Of a stretch of DNA of 64,000 nt, positions 28,029 to 37,361 are shown in pieces. Source of the DNA: Campylobacter cuniculorum DSM 23162 = LMG 24588. Its GTDB lineage: Bacteria; Campylobacterota; Campylobacteria; Campylobacterales; Campylobacteraceae. The notes under the pieces are model-generated. The model was not told the DNA's origin, did not search any database, and saw only the letters and a list, made by a program, of their open reading frames with translations. The stretch is from positions 1,091,206-1,155,205 of the forward strand of contig NZ_CP020867.1 in the NCBI RefSeq assembly GCF_002104335.1, in the 5' to 3' direction. Every line of letters starts with the position of its first letter. Within the stretch, counting starts at the first letter, position 1. The translations under genes and the position numbers were made by a program.

Positions 28029-28781
28029 TTAACTTTCAAATAATTCACAAGGATTGAGTTTGAATTGCAACATATTTGCACTCTTTCTACCACCATCACC
28101 ACCTTTTCTTTGCATAGTAATTTTTCCTATTTTAAGGCTACCTTGTAAAGAAAATTCAACTTCACCACTATAAAGATTAATCACTTCATTGATAGGCTTT
28201 AAAACCCATTTTAGTTCTTCTTGTTTTATTCTTAAAATCACCAAAAACCATTCACTTGCAAATTGTCCTCTACCTTTTAAAATATCATTGACAATCAAAG
28301 GCTGATTTTGCGTAAAAAAATTAAGAATTTTTTCTTGCTCTTTATAAGAAAACTCATTGAAAAACATTCTACGTTTATCCTTTGAATTTGGAATTTTTGG
28401 TAAAAGCTCACCTGTAAAATACTTTAAAATTTCTAAAATATCTTTTGGAAAGTTCCATAAATCATTATAAGACTTTAACCACCTTTTATCAATTTGATTA
28501 AACCCCTTAGGATTAGACACGAGTTTAACTTGCAAATTTTGCACATCTTGCAAAGTTGTTAGGGAAATTTGCACCCAAACAATCACTTGAATATCAGCTT
28601 TAAAAGTTCCTTTAATTTTTTGAGCCTTAACTTCTTTAATCTGCTTTAAATCATAATTCATACTCATAAGCCAAGATTTAGCTAAATCATTATCTTTCCA
28701 ACTATTAAAGACATTAATTACAAAATTTTCATTTGCAAAGCCGTTTTTTGCAATTCGTGAGCCTAACTCAATCTTATCCAC
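28029..28781 (-). CDS. Type II restriction endonuclease, HinP1I-like (predicted site GCGC)
   Basis: 250 residues, the same length as HinP1I (247). The sequence follows HinP1I from end to end as I recall it: ELGSRIAKNGFANE at the start, DIQVIVWVQIS then VQLVS-type strand (VQNLQVKLVSNPKGFNQIDKRWL), KDKRRMFFNEFS, and the C-terminal TMQRKGGDGGRKSANMLQF and PCELFES. The metal-binding residues sit in the Asp...Gln-x-Lys strand pattern (QVKLVS). It overlaps the methyltransferase by 8 bp. HinP1I cuts G^CGC; the site here is inferred from homology. Confidence 0.8.
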   Translation of the reverse strand: MDKIELGSRIAKNGFANENFVINVFNSWKDNDLAKSWLMSMNYDLKQIKEVKAQKIKGTFKADIQVIVWVQISLTTLQDVQNLQVKLVSNPKGFNQIDKRWLKSYNDLWNFPKDILEILKYFTGELLPKIPNSKDKRRMFFNEFSYKEQEKILNFFTQNQPLIVNDILKGRGQFASEWFLVILRIKQEELKWVLKPINEVINLYSGEVEFSLQGSLKIGKITMQRKGGDGGRKSANMLQFKLNPCELFES

Positions 28782-29793
28782 TCATCTGCTCCTTTAAATT
28801 CTTGCAAATATTCTCAATCACATTCACACTCATAGCATTACCGCATTGTTTTAGAATATCACTTTCTTTGAGATTTTTTATCTTATCTTTTAAATTCAAA
28901 ATTTTTCCAAAACCTTGTAATTTTAAAGCTTCTAATGCACTTAATTTATATAATTCTCGCTCATAAACATATAAAATTCCTTGTCTGTCGCGTCTTAGAG
29001 TGGGAATTTTATTTTCATAAATTCGCAAATCGCTCTGCCTTGTATCAATAACTAAGAAATTCTTTTCTAAGAGTTTGTTTAAATTTATTCTGTTTTTATT
29101 GTATTTATTTTCTAAAAATTTTAAAAAGGTTTGATAGCTTTGAGAATTTTTAGAAAATTTATTATTCTCATTTGGATTTAAAAAATCCAAAAGATTAATC
29201 CGTTTTGTCTGCAATAAAGAAAAATCGAAATTTTTATTTAAATCTTTACGAATTCCTATAAAATAAACTCTTTCTCTGCTTTGTGGCAAAGAAAAATCAA
29301 GGGAATTTAATGTTTTAAAACTAAGTTCATACCCGCAATTTTGTAGAATTTGTAAGGTTTTTTTAAGAGTTTGTCCTTGATTGTGATTGACAAAGCCCTT
29401 AACATTTTCCAAGATAAAAAATAAGGGTTGTTTTATCTTTAAAATTTCAATCAAGTAAAAAATAATCTGCCCTTTTATATCGGCAAATCCTTTTCTTTTG
29501 CCAACTATACTAAAACTTTGACACGGAAAACCAGAGATTAATAAATCAAAATCAGGCAAATCATAGGGATTAATCTTAGTTAAATCTCCAATTTCTAGTT
29601 CGTCTTTTGTAGAGAAAAATTCTTTATAGGTTTTAATTGCTGCTCTATCAATTTCACTAAAGCCTAAACACTTTAAACCATTGAGTTCTAAACCCAAGCG
29701 TCCTCCACCGATACCAGCACAAAAATCAAAAAAAGTTAAAGATTTTCTGAAATCTTTTTTGTTTGGTTTTAAGCCCAGCGACATTTTGGTCAT
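28774..29793 (-). CDS. DNA (cytosine-5) methyltransferase, HinP1I/HhaI-like
   Basis: About 339 residues with the m5C methyltransferase motifs in order: FDFCAGIGGGRLGLE (motif I), the catalytic FPCQSFS (motif IV), ENVKG (VI), the QSRERVYFIG (VIII) and the C-terminal QCGNAMSVNVI (X). Its partner is the HinP1I-like nuclease directly downstream. The start is unsure: ATG at 29793 follows GAGGA closely, and ATG at 29784 would also fit. The pair sits between thiD and dapD, a likely insertion point for an acquired restriction-modification system. Confidence 0.88.
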   Translation of the reverse strand: MTKMSLGLKPNKKDFRKSLTFFDFCAGIGGGRLGLELNGLKCLGFSEIDRAAIKTYKEFFSTKDELEIGDLTKINPYDLPDFDLLISGFPCQSFSIVGKRKGFADIKGQIIFYLIEILKIKQPLFFILENVKGFVNHNQGQTLKKTLQILQNCGYELSFKTLNSLDFSLPQSRERVYFIGIRKDLNKNFDFSLLQTKRINLLDFLNPNENNKFSKNSQSYQTFLKFLENKYNKNRINLNKLLEKNFLVIDTRQSDLRIYENKIPTLRRDRQGILYVYERELYKLSALEALKLQGFGKILNLKDKIKNLKESDILKQCGNAMSVNVIENICKNLKEQMSG

Positions 29794-29905
29794 TTTCCTC
29801 AATCATTTAAATTTTTATCTCTCATTCAATGTATTCTCATTCATTTTAAACCAAATGTAAAAATTTATACAAACACTACGTATCGATTCGCTTTTTAAGA
29901 TTGAG

Positions 29906-31069
29906 TTAATGCAAGGTTTCATTGAGTTTAATAGCCTTTTTATTCAAACCAACTATCATAGCTCCACTTAAAGAATCTTGCCTAAAATGCAAACCATTTA
30001 AACCCTTAAGCTCTAAGCCTTTGTAAATTTCTTTACTAAAATCAAAATCTTTGTTTAATTTCTTAAGCTCTTCTTTATCCTTGAGCACAAATTTAGTCCC
30101 CTCAAGTACAGCAATACCTGCATCGACGACGCAATTATCTCCCAAAGGAATTCCCGTAACTGAATTCGCACCCAAAAGACAAGCCTTACCTATGCTAATG
30201 GCATTGCCACTTGTCCCGCTTAAAACGCCTAGAATCGATGCCCCGCCACCTATATCGCTGCCTTCTGCGACAATAGCACTTGAACTAATGCGTCCTTCAA
30301 CCATACAAGCACCCGTTGTTCCGGCATTAAAATTCACATAAGAAGCACCCGGCATTATTGTTGTCCCTGCGGCTAAAGATGCACCCATTCTAACTTTGGA
30401 GCTTTCTAGTATCCTCGTGTTATCTTCTGGAATGATATGGGCTAAAAATCTTGGAAATTTATCGACAAAATCAATTTTTGGATATTGCTTACTCATTTTT
30501 AAACGCATTTCATTGACTCTAAGATACTCAAGCTCAATGGGTGTGTTATCGCTCCACGCGACATTATTTAGCAATCCAAAAGCTCCATTTAAATTCAAAC
30601 CTCTCAAAGGGACTTTTTTGCTTGAAAGCAGATAAAGTTTAAGATAGACACTTTCAATGCTCTTTGGCTCTTCATCTTCAAAAAGACAAACAAAAGCGAA
30701 TTCATCTTCTTTAAATTTATCTTTAATAATCTTAATTAAATCAATATTCTGATGCCCCTCTTCTTCTAAAAAAGGTTTAAAACAAGACAAAATAAAAAGA
30801 ATATCTTCAAGTTTTAGACTTTGCACAAATTCACTTTGCTTAAAATCAATCTCCACTCCCCTTTGCATAAAAGACTCAAGTATGATTGCAGCAGAACCAT
30901 AATTTTGCTCATAATTAACCAAAGCAAAGGTTGCTTGCAAGACCTTGTCCTTATTAAGTTGTCCAAAATCCCTCCTTGCTATACCAAAGGCTTTGGGCTT
31001 TTTATAACCGGATTTTTGCTCAATTTGTTTAATCAACAATAAAAAATCTTCTTTAGTCTCAACATTCAT
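29906..31069 (-). CDS. dapD: Tetrahydrodipicolinate N-succinyltransferase
   Basis: 387 residues. The C-terminal part is a left-handed beta helix with hexapeptide repeats (AAGTTIMPGASYVNFNAGTTG, then GGGASILGVLSGTSGN and GKACLLGANSVTG). This is the long form of DapD found in Campylobacterota and Actinobacteria. It makes N-succinyl-2-amino-6-oxopimelate on the way to lysine and diaminopimelate for the cell wall. It starts 24 bp after mrp and is likely co-transcribed with it. Confidence 0.92.
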   Translation of the reverse strand: MNVETKEDFLLLIKQIEQKSGYKKPKAFGIARRDFGQLNKDKVLQATFALVNYEQNYGSAAIILESFMQRGVEIDFKQSEFVQSLKLEDILFILSCFKPFLEEEGHQNIDLIKIIKDKFKEDEFAFVCLFEDEEPKSIESVYLKLYLLSSKKVPLRGLNLNGAFGLLNNVAWSDNTPIELEYLRVNEMRLKMSKQYPKIDFVDKFPRFLAHIIPEDNTRILESSKVRMGASLAAGTTIMPGASYVNFNAGTTGACMVEGRISSSAIVAEGSDIGGGASILGVLSGTSGNAISIGKACLLGANSVTGIPLGDNCVVDAGIAVLEGTKFVLKDKEELKKLNKDFDFSKEIYKGLELKGLNGLHFRQDSLSGAMIVGLNKKAIKLNETLH

Positions 31070-31093
31070 CTTCTTTCCTTAAAGCCATAAAAT

Positions 31094-32191
31094 TTAATGC
31101 GAACATGCACTTTTACCATTCATTATAGGTTGTATGGCTGAATTATCAGCCTTATCAACCCTTTCTATAAAATCCCAAAGTTTTTGTGCAGCCTCTGCAT
31201 ATCTTTTCGCACTCAAACTTTCAGGTTGATAAAAACTTACAGGTCTTCCCGCATCTCCCCCCTCTCTCACACTCATCTCAATAGGAATTTCTGCCAAAAC
31301 TTGACTCTTATAAGCTTTAGCCAATTCTTGTGCTGTGCCTTTTCCAAAAATAGCATATTCTTTGCCATTATCCGGACATAAAAAACCACTCATATTTTCA
31401 ATGATTCCAGCGACATGGATATGGAGTTTTTCAAACATATCCAAAGCCCTTTTGGTATCATCTAAGGATACAATTTGCGGTGTGCTTACGCAAATTCCTG
31501 CTGTAATAGGAACACTTTGTGCGGAAGTAATTTGTGCATCGCCTGTTCCGGGTGGCATATCTAAAAAAAGTACATCAAGCTCATCCCAAAGTACATCGCT
31601 TAAAAGCTGTTCTATCGCTTTCATAATCATAGCTCCACGCCACATAAGCCCCTGTCCCTCTTCGATTAAAACACCCATACTCATCATATAAATTCCATGC
31701 GTTAAAATCGGTTTTAATTTTTGTCCTACGACTTCAGGTTGAGTCTTGGTTTCTCCTAACATTCTAGGAATATTAGGTCCATAAATATCTGCATCCAAAA
31801 TTCCGACTTTTTTACCCATCTTTGCCATAGAAATTGCTAAATTAACAACAGCAGTACTCTTGCCCACTCCACCCTTTCCGCTTGAAACCATAATGAAATT
31901 TTTTATTTGCGGAGCAATGTTTTTACCACTTCTTGAATTGCTCTTTTCTTCAGGAATTTTAGGTTGAATGATATGAATATGAAGTTCTTTAAAATTAAAA
32001 TCTTTAAGCACAGCTTTGACATCTTGTTTAATTTTGTCCGCTACATCTTGATTGGCTGAAACAATTTCAATAGCGATTGATAAATTTTCATTTTCAATCC
32101 TAATATCTTTGACAAAATTAAAGCTGACTATATCCCTTTCAAAACCCGGATATTTTACAGATTTGAGTTTTTCTTTAATTTTTTCTATCAT
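31094..32191 (-). CDS. mrp: Mrp/ApbC family iron-sulfur carrier ATPase
   Basis: 365 residues with an N-terminal DUF59/FeS-assembly domain (residues 1-80) and a deviant P-loop VSSGKGGVGKST at about 103-112, followed by DADIYGPNIPRML and FLDMPPGTGDA. The family delivers Fe-S clusters to targets. The C-terminal cluster motif reads FLCPDNG, with one Cys where some homologues have CxxC. The ATG at 32191 has AAGGAG upstream; the frame open to 32395 overlaps the ispDF promoter and is not used. It is divergent from ispDF over 115 bp. Confidence 0.9.
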   Translation of the reverse strand: MIEKIKEKLKSVKYPGFERDIVSFNFVKDIRIENENLSIAIEIVSANQDVADKIKQDVKAVLKDFNFKELHIHIIQPKIPEEKSNSRSGKNIAPQIKNFIMVSSGKGGVGKSTAVVNLAISMAKMGKKVGILDADIYGPNIPRMLGETKTQPEVVGQKLKPILTHGIYMMSMGVLIEEGQGLMWRGAMIMKAIEQLLSDVLWDELDVLFLDMPPGTGDAQITSAQSVPITAGICVSTPQIVSLDDTKRALDMFEKLHIHVAGIIENMSGFLCPDNGKEYAIFGKGTAQELAKAYKSQVLAEIPIEMSVREGGDAGRPVSFYQPESLSAKRYAEAAQKLWDFIERVDKADNSAIQPIMNGKSACSH

Positions 32192-32306
32192 AAAATCACT
32201 CCTTTTCCTTAAAATTAGTAATTCTACTAATAAAAAAATAAAATTTAGCTTTTTTATATGTAAAATATAGTAACATTCCAAAGAAAATTTTACAGAGGAG
32301 TGAAAT

Positions 32307-33422
32307 TTGGCGGATATAAGTTTGATTATGCTTGCAGCTGGAGATTCTACGCGTTTTAATTTGGGTGTAAAAAAACAATTTCTTCGCTTGGGCAATGAAC
32401 CTCTTTGGCTCTACGCCACAAAGAATTTAAGCTCTTTTTATCCTTTTAAAAAAGTTATCGTTACTTCTAGTAATGTTTCTTATATGAAAAAATTTACAAA
32501 AAATTATGAAATCATAGCTGGAGCTAACTCCAGAATGCAGTCTTTAAAAAAAGCTCTTAAAAAGGTAGAGAGTGAATTTGTTATGGTTAGTGATGTTGCT
32601 CGTGTTTTAGTGAGTAAAAATTTATTTGATAAACTCATAGAAAATATACACAATGCAGATTGTATCACACCTGCTTTAAAAGTTGCCGATACAACCCTTT
32701 TTGAACATAAAAGCTTAAAAAGAGAAAAAATCAAACTCATACAAACTCCGCAACTCTCCCGCACAAATTTACTTAAAAAAGCTCTAGAAAGCAAAAAAGA
32801 ATTCACAGATGATAGCACAGCTATAGCCTCTATAGGTGGTAAAATATGGTATGTAGAAGGCGAAGAGAATGCAAGAAAAATCACCTTTAAAGAAGATTTA
32901 AAAAAACTTAATCTCCCTCCTCCAAGCAGTGAAATTTTTAGCGGAAATGGTTTTGATGTCCATGAATTTGGACAAAAACGTCCCTTGCTTTTAGGTGGGA
33001 TTAAAGTGCATTCAAGCATGGGCGTGAAAGCTCACAGCGATGGTGATGTTTTGGCTCATTCTTTAACAGACGCTCTTTTAGGTGCTGCGAGTCTTGGAGA
33101 TATAGGTGAGCATTTTCCAGACTCTGATATAAAATATAAAAATGCAGATTCTATGCAATTGCTTAAAGAAGTTTATTTAAAAATTAAAAAATATGGTTTT
33201 GAGCTTGTCAATGCGGATATTAGCATTATAGCACAGACTCCAAAACTTAAAGAATTCAAAGAAAAAATCACACAAAATATTGCTAAAATACTTGATGTTG
33301 ATGAATTTAGAATCAATGTTAAGGCAACGACGACTGAAAATTTAGGTTTTATCGGCAGAAAAGAGGGTTTAGCAGTCTTTAGCACGGCAAATTTAAAATA
33401 TTTTGATTGGACTAAGATATGA
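32307..33422 (+). CDS. ispDF: Bifunctional isoprenoid enzyme IspD/IspF
   Basis: 371 residues. Residues 1-210 are the MEP cytidylyltransferase IspD (MLAAGDSTRFN, then KVADTTLF and IQTPQLS). Residues 215-371 are the MECDP synthase IspF (GNGFDVHEF metal ligands, AHSDGDVLAHSLTDALLGA, and TTTENLGFIGRKEG). The fusion is typical of Campylobacterota. The start is TTG at 32307 with GAGGAG 8 bases upstream; no ATG fits. It overlaps the next gene by 4 bp. Confidence 0.94.
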   Translation: MADISLIMLAAGDSTRFNLGVKKQFLRLGNEPLWLYATKNLSSFYPFKKVIVTSSNVSYMKKFTKNYEIIAGANSRMQSLKKALKKVESEFVMVSDVARVLVSKNLFDKLIENIHNADCITPALKVADTTLFEHKSLKREKIKLIQTPQLSRTNLLKKALESKKEFTDDSTAIASIGGKIWYVEGEENARKITFKEDLKKLNLPPPSSEIFSGNGFDVHEFGQKRPLLLGGIKVHSSMGVKAHSDGDVLAHSLTDALLGAASLGDIGEHFPDSDIKYKNADSMQLLKEVYLKIKKYGFELVNADISIIAQTPKLKEFKEKITQNIAKILDVDEFRINVKATTTENLGFIGRKEGLAVFSTANLKYFDWTKI

Positions 33423-34306
33423 AAGTTTTGATTATAGAAAATGAAATTTATTTAGCACAAAGCATTAGTATAAAATTGAGTGATATAGGCTATAATTGCG
33501 ATATTATCAATGCCTATGAAGAATTAAATCATGAAAAATTTTATGACATTGTTTTGCTCTCAACAAATACAGACAATTTTTTAAAAGCTGTAGAAAAATT
33601 TAAAAAAAGCATCATCATTTTAATGATTTCTTATATCAGCACAGATACGGTTGCAAATCCTTTGAAAATCGGAGCGAGTGATTATATACAAAAACCTTTT
33701 ATGATAGAAGAACTTTTAAGAAAAATTAAGCATTATCAAGGTTTTAAAAAACTCTCCATCCTAAATAAAGCCTATAAAAATTATATCCATTCGCGACTAG
33801 ATAAAATCAATCTTCCAGCATATAATTATAAAAAAATTAAACTTCCCCTTGTGATAAAATCTAACAAACAAAGTTATGCAGATGCTTTTGTGTTTCATTA
33901 TATCCATGAATGTGATAAAACATTTTTTTGCGTGGATTTGTCCATTGAACACTCCATCGAACAAATGATGCAATCTTATACTCAAAATGATTTATTATTT
34001 TTAAGTAATTTCCAAGTTTTAAAAAGCCCGGAGAGGGAAAAAATCTTAGATTTTATCCAAAATAAAGCAGTGATTTTACATACAAATGCAAGCACTGAAG
34101 ATTTAGGAATTCATTCTATTGATTTTGATTATAGTGAAAAAAACATTAGTAGCAATGAAATTTTAACTATAGATGAATATGTCAAATATATCATTGCAAC
34201 CTATCAAAACATATTTTCTGATACAGATCTTTCTAAAAAACTTGGCATTTCACGCAAATCTTTATGGGAGAAAAGGAAAAAATATGGAATTTCAAGAAAA
34301 AAATGA
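33419..34306 (+). CDS. cemR: Atypical orphan response regulator (CemR/HP1021 type)
   Basis: 295 residues: a receiver-like domain (1-118) and a C-terminal helix-turn-helix ending DLSKKLGISRKSLWEKRKKYGISRKK, a Fis-like pattern. The normal phospho-accepting Asp is replaced by Ser48 (IVLLSTNTDN), so control by phosphorylation is unlikely. Order ispDF-regulator-sat-pgpA is the order around the C. jejuni regulator that has been named CemR, the relative of H. pylori HP1021, reported to control energy metabolism and redox response. The start overlaps ispDF by 4 bp. Confidence 0.85.
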   Translation: MKVLIIENEIYLAQSISIKLSDIGYNCDIINAYEELNHEKFYDIVLLSTNTDNFLKAVEKFKKSIIILMISYISTDTVANPLKIGASDYIQKPFMIEELLRKIKHYQGFKKLSILNKAYKNYIHSRLDKINLPAYNYKKIKLPLVIKSNKQSYADAFVFHYIHECDKTFFCVDLSIEHSIEQMMQSYTQNDLLFLSNFQVLKSPEREKILDFIQNKAVILHTNASTEDLGIHSIDFDYSEKNISSNEILTIDEYVKYIIATYQNIFSDTDLSKKLGISRKSLWEKRKKYGISRKK

Positions 34307-35429
34307 AACCCTTAATATCAATAAAAATGAATTAGGCATACTTTCACTCATCAAAGAGGGATTATTTGGCACTTGTAAGCATTTGATGAATGAGGAAGAA
34401 AGTCAAAAAATACTCAAAACTCATAAATTCAAAGGAGAAATTTTTCCCTATCCTTTAAGTTTTGCTCCCAGAAATAATGAAGAAAATTTAAAGGCTCAAA
34501 CTCGGCTCAATTTGCTTTTAAATGATGAAATTGTCGGACATATCGATATAAAAAATTTATTTAGAAATGATGAAAATTTTATCGATATTTTTAATCCTAA
34601 TGAATGTTTGCTTAAAAATAAAATGCGTATATCAGGAGAATTTGAAATTTATAATTCTGAAATTAAAACACTGAAAGAAAATTTTCTTAAGATTAAAAAT
34701 AAACTCAATGCTAAAAGAATCACAGCCTTATTTTCAAGCTTTGATCCTTTACACAGAGCCCATGAGAGAATGTTTCGATGGATGATTGATAAGGCGGATT
34801 TGGTTGTCATTTTTTTGATAGAATCTTATAAAAATGATGGTTTTGAATTCACTTTAAAAGAAAAGTATTTGAAAAAATTTATACAAAGCTATCTTCCTCC
34901 GGAGCATATTTTTATATTTCCTCTAAAAGGCATTGATATTTTTCATTCGCGTTTAAATCCGGGGCTTGAAAGCATCATAGCTAAGAATTTAGGTTGCACT
35001 AAATTTGTTGTAGGACAAAATCACAGCGGACTTGGAATGTTTTATGACCATAATCAACCCAAAACCATACTCGATGATTTTTCAAAAGATTATGGTATAG
35101 AAATCATTGTTTTGCCTGAATTTGTATTTTGTGATAAATGCAGAATGATTGTCAGCACAAAATCCTGCCCTCATGGCAATCATCATCACATACACTATGA
35201 CAGCAATTCTCTTAAGAATTTATTAAGAGCAGGTCTCATTCCCCCTGCGGTTTTTATGCGTAAAGAGGTTTCAAGCATTATTTTAAGCTCACTTTTTCCA
35301 AAACGTTTTAAAAATATGCAACAGATTTATTATAGTTTATTTCCAACTAATGGAATTTTAGAATATAAAGAAGATGAGGAATTTTATCAAAAACTCTTAG
35401 AAATTCATCAAATGTCTTATATGGTGTAA
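34284..35429 (+). CDS. Sulfate adenylyltransferase-like protein
   Basis: 381 residues with an ATP-sulfurylase pattern: SSFDPLHRAHERMFRWM (nucleotide-binding HxxH), a PUA-like N-terminal part, GQNHSGLGMFYDH (family motif usually GRDHAG) and ILPEFVFCDKC. The last part has Cys and His pairs (CDKCR, CPHGNHHHIHY) that may bind a metal. ATP sulfurylase activates sulfate, but no other sulfate-assimilation gene is visible, so the reaction in this organism is open. The ATG at 34284 with AAAAGGA is used; it overlaps cemR by 23 bp. Confidence 0.75.
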   Translation: MEFQEKNETLNINKNELGILSLIKEGLFGTCKHLMNEEESQKILKTHKFKGEIFPYPLSFAPRNNEENLKAQTRLNLLLNDEIVGHIDIKNLFRNDENFIDIFNPNECLLKNKMRISGEFEIYNSEIKTLKENFLKIKNKLNAKRITALFSSFDPLHRAHERMFRWMIDKADLVVIFLIESYKNDGFEFTLKEKYLKKFIQSYLPPEHIFIFPLKGIDIFHSRLNPGLESIIAKNLGCTKFVVGQNHSGLGMFYDHNQPKTILDDFSKDYGIEIIVLPEFVFCDKCRMIVSTKSCPHGNHHHIHYDSNSLKNLLRAGLIPPAVFMRKEVSSIILSSLFPKRFKNMQQIYYSLFPTNGILEYKEDEEFYQKLLEIHQMSYMV

Positions 35430-35430
35430 A

Positions 35431-35922
35431 ATGCAAAAGATTTTCTTAACTTTTTTTTATTCAGGTTGTATGAAGAAAGCTCCGGGAACCTTTGGAACCA
35501 TTGCAGCTTTAATTCCTGCTTTTTTTATTCTTAAATATCTTGGTGTGCAAACTTTATTTTTGCTTTCTGTTTTGATTTTTCTTGTTTCCATTCGCATTAT
35601 TGATGATTATGAAGAAAAAAGTGGAATTCACGATGATAAACATATAGTCATTGATGAAGTAGCAGGAGTATTCTTGGCATTAGCAATCTGCGGTCAAAGT
35701 CTTTTCACTTTTATATTTTCTTTTATTATGTTTAGAATTTTTGACATTAAAAAACCATCAATCATCGGTAAGATTGATAAAAAAGTCAAAGGGGGGCTTG
35801 GGGTAATGCTTGATGATATGATTGCTGGAGCTTTTGCTGGACTTTTTTGTGCGGTTGTGTATGGTTTTTTACTACGTTTTGAATTGATAACTTGGGATAT
35901 AAAATTAACGGATTTATTTTGA
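35431..35922 (+). CDS. pgpA: Phosphatidylglycerophosphatase A
   Basis: 163 residues, inner-membrane protein with several hydrophobic segments and the family motifs KKAPGTFGTIAAL, DDKHIVIDEVAGVF and FRIFDIKKPSIIG followed by DDMIAGAFAG. It removes the terminal phosphate from phosphatidylglycerophosphate. It begins 1 bp after the upstream stop, within the ispDF-cemR unit. Confidence 0.92.
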   Translation: MQKIFLTFFYSGCMKKAPGTFGTIAALIPAFFILKYLGVQTLFLLSVLIFLVSIRIIDDYEEKSGIHDDKHIVIDEVAGVFLALAICGQSLFTFIFSFIMFRIFDIKKPSIIGKIDKKVKGGLGVMLDDMIAGAFAGLFCAVVYGFLLRFELITWDIKLTDLF

Positions 35923-35973
35923 AAGCCTTTTTAAATTTTGCTTAAATTAATTTGTTTTTAAAATTTATTCTTA

Positions 35974-35979
35974 TATAAT
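35974..35979 (+). promoter_or_regulatory. -10 box of rpsT-prfA
   Basis: TATAAT lies 31 bases before the rpsT start, within a T-rich region; AAAGGA follows as ribosome-binding site. Confidence 0.6.
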
Positions 35980-36009
35980 TTAGTCTTTAATTTTAAGAAA
36001 GGAAAATCA

Positions 36010-36273
36010 ATGGCAAACCACAAATCTGCTGAAAAAAGAGCAAGACAAACCCTTAAAAAAACACAAAGGAATCGATTCTACAGAACAAGACTTAAAAATA
36101 TTACTAAGGCGGTTAGAGAAGCTGTAGCGACAAATGATAAAAATGCAGCTAATGAAGCTTTTAAAATAGCAAATAAAAGCATACACGCTATGGTAAGTCG
36201 TGGCTTTCTTAAAAAACAAAGTGCCTCGCGTCGCGTCAGTCGCCTTGCCCTTTTAATCAATAAAATCGCATAA
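36010..36273 (+). CDS. rpsT: 30S ribosomal protein S20
   Basis: 87 residues, Lys/Arg-rich helical protein that starts [13 protein letters not shown] and contains the S20 [11 protein letters not shown] segment. It is a 16S rRNA-binding assembly protein. A TATAAT promoter lies just upstream; prfA follows after 17 bp. Confidence 0.97.
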   Translation: MANHKSAEKRARQTLKKTQRNRFYRTRLKNITKAVREAVATNDKNAANEAFKIANKSIHAMVSRGFLKKQSASRRVSRLALLINKIA

Positions 36274-36290
36274 AAATTTCATTAAAATTA

Positions 36291-37361
36291 ATGTTAGCCG
36301 ATAAACTCAAACCTTTTTTTAAACGTTATGAAGAGCTCGATACTCTTCTTAGCAATGCTGATATTTTAAGCGATATTAGCAAAATGACTTCTCTTTCTAA
36401 AGAACAAAAAAATTTAGAACCCCTTATTGTAAAGGCTAAGCAATACTTAGCAATTTTAGAACAAATCGAAGAAAATAAAGCTTTACTTAATGATTCAGAG
36501 CTTGGTGAGCTTGCAAAAGATGAGCTTAAGAATTTAGAAGAAAGAAAAGTTATTTTAGAAGAAGAGATTAAAATTTTACTCTTGCCTAAGGACCCTAACG
36601 ATGAAAAAAATATTTTTCTTGAAATTCGAGCAGGAACAGGCGGAGATGAATCTGCTTTATTTGTAGGAGATTTGGTTAAGGCTTATGCGAGATATGCAGA
36701 ACTTCGCGACTATAAACTTGAGATTGTCAGTCAAAGTGAAGGAAGTGTTGGTGGATTTAAAGAAATTATAATGCTTATCAAAGGTGCGGGGGCGTATTCA
36801 AGGCTTAAATTTGAAGGAGGAACACACCGGGTTCAAAGAGTGCCACAAACAGAATCTCAAGGCAGGGTGCATACTTCTGCTATCACCATTGCCATTATGC
36901 CTGAAGTTGATGATATTGAAATTCAAATCAATGCTAATGATTTAAAAATCGATGTCATGCGTTCAAGCGGACACGGGGGACAAAGTGTCAATACAACCGA
37001 TAGTGCGGTGCGTATTACGCATATCCCAAGTGGAATTGTTGTTGTCAATCAAGATGGAAAATCTCAACACAAAAATAAAGAAAACGCCATGAAAGTCTTA
37101 AAAGCAAGACTTTATGAAATAAGAGAAAATGAAAGACGCGAAAAAGAAAGTTGGGCAAGAAAATCTCAAGTGGGTAGTGGGGATAGAAGTGAGCGTATCC
37201 GCACCTATAATTTTCCGCAAAATCGCATTAGCGACCATCGAATCAATCTCACTCTTTATAGACTTGATGCGATAATGCAAGATGGATTATTTGATGAAAT
37301 TATCGAACCTTTAATTGCTCATTATCAAGCCAAAGCTTTAGAAGAACAGAATTTAAACTAA
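36291..37361 (+). CDS. prfA: Peptide chain release factor 1
   Basis: 356 residues. RF1 is identified by the stop-codon tripeptide PxT (VPQTESQG, near 185) and the catalytic GGQ ([20 protein letters not shown], near 230). It reads UAA and UAG. It forms a unit with rpsT, as in other Campylobacter genomes. Confidence 0.97.
   Translation: MLADKLKPFFKRYEELDTLLSNADILSDISKMTSLSKEQKNLEPLIVKAKQYLAILEQIEENKALLNDSELGELAKDELKNLEERKVILEEEIKILLLPKDPNDEKNIFLEIRAGTGGDESALFVGDLVKAYARYAELRDYKLEIVSQSEGSVGGFKEIIMLIKGAGAYSRLKFEGGTHRVQRVPQTESQGRVHTSAITIAIMPEVDDIEIQINANDLKIDVMRSSGHGGQSVNTTDSAVRITHIPSGIVVVNQDGKSQHKNKENAMKVLKARLYEIRENERREKESWARKSQVGSGDRSERIRTYNFPQNRISDHRINLTLYRLDAIMQDGLFDEIIEPLIAHYQAKALEEQNLN

Noticed and set aside
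32192-32395. 68-residue N-terminal extension of Mrp
   Set aside because: It has no family counterpart, covers the divergent ispDF promoter and start, and the ATG at 32191 has a strong ribosome-binding site.
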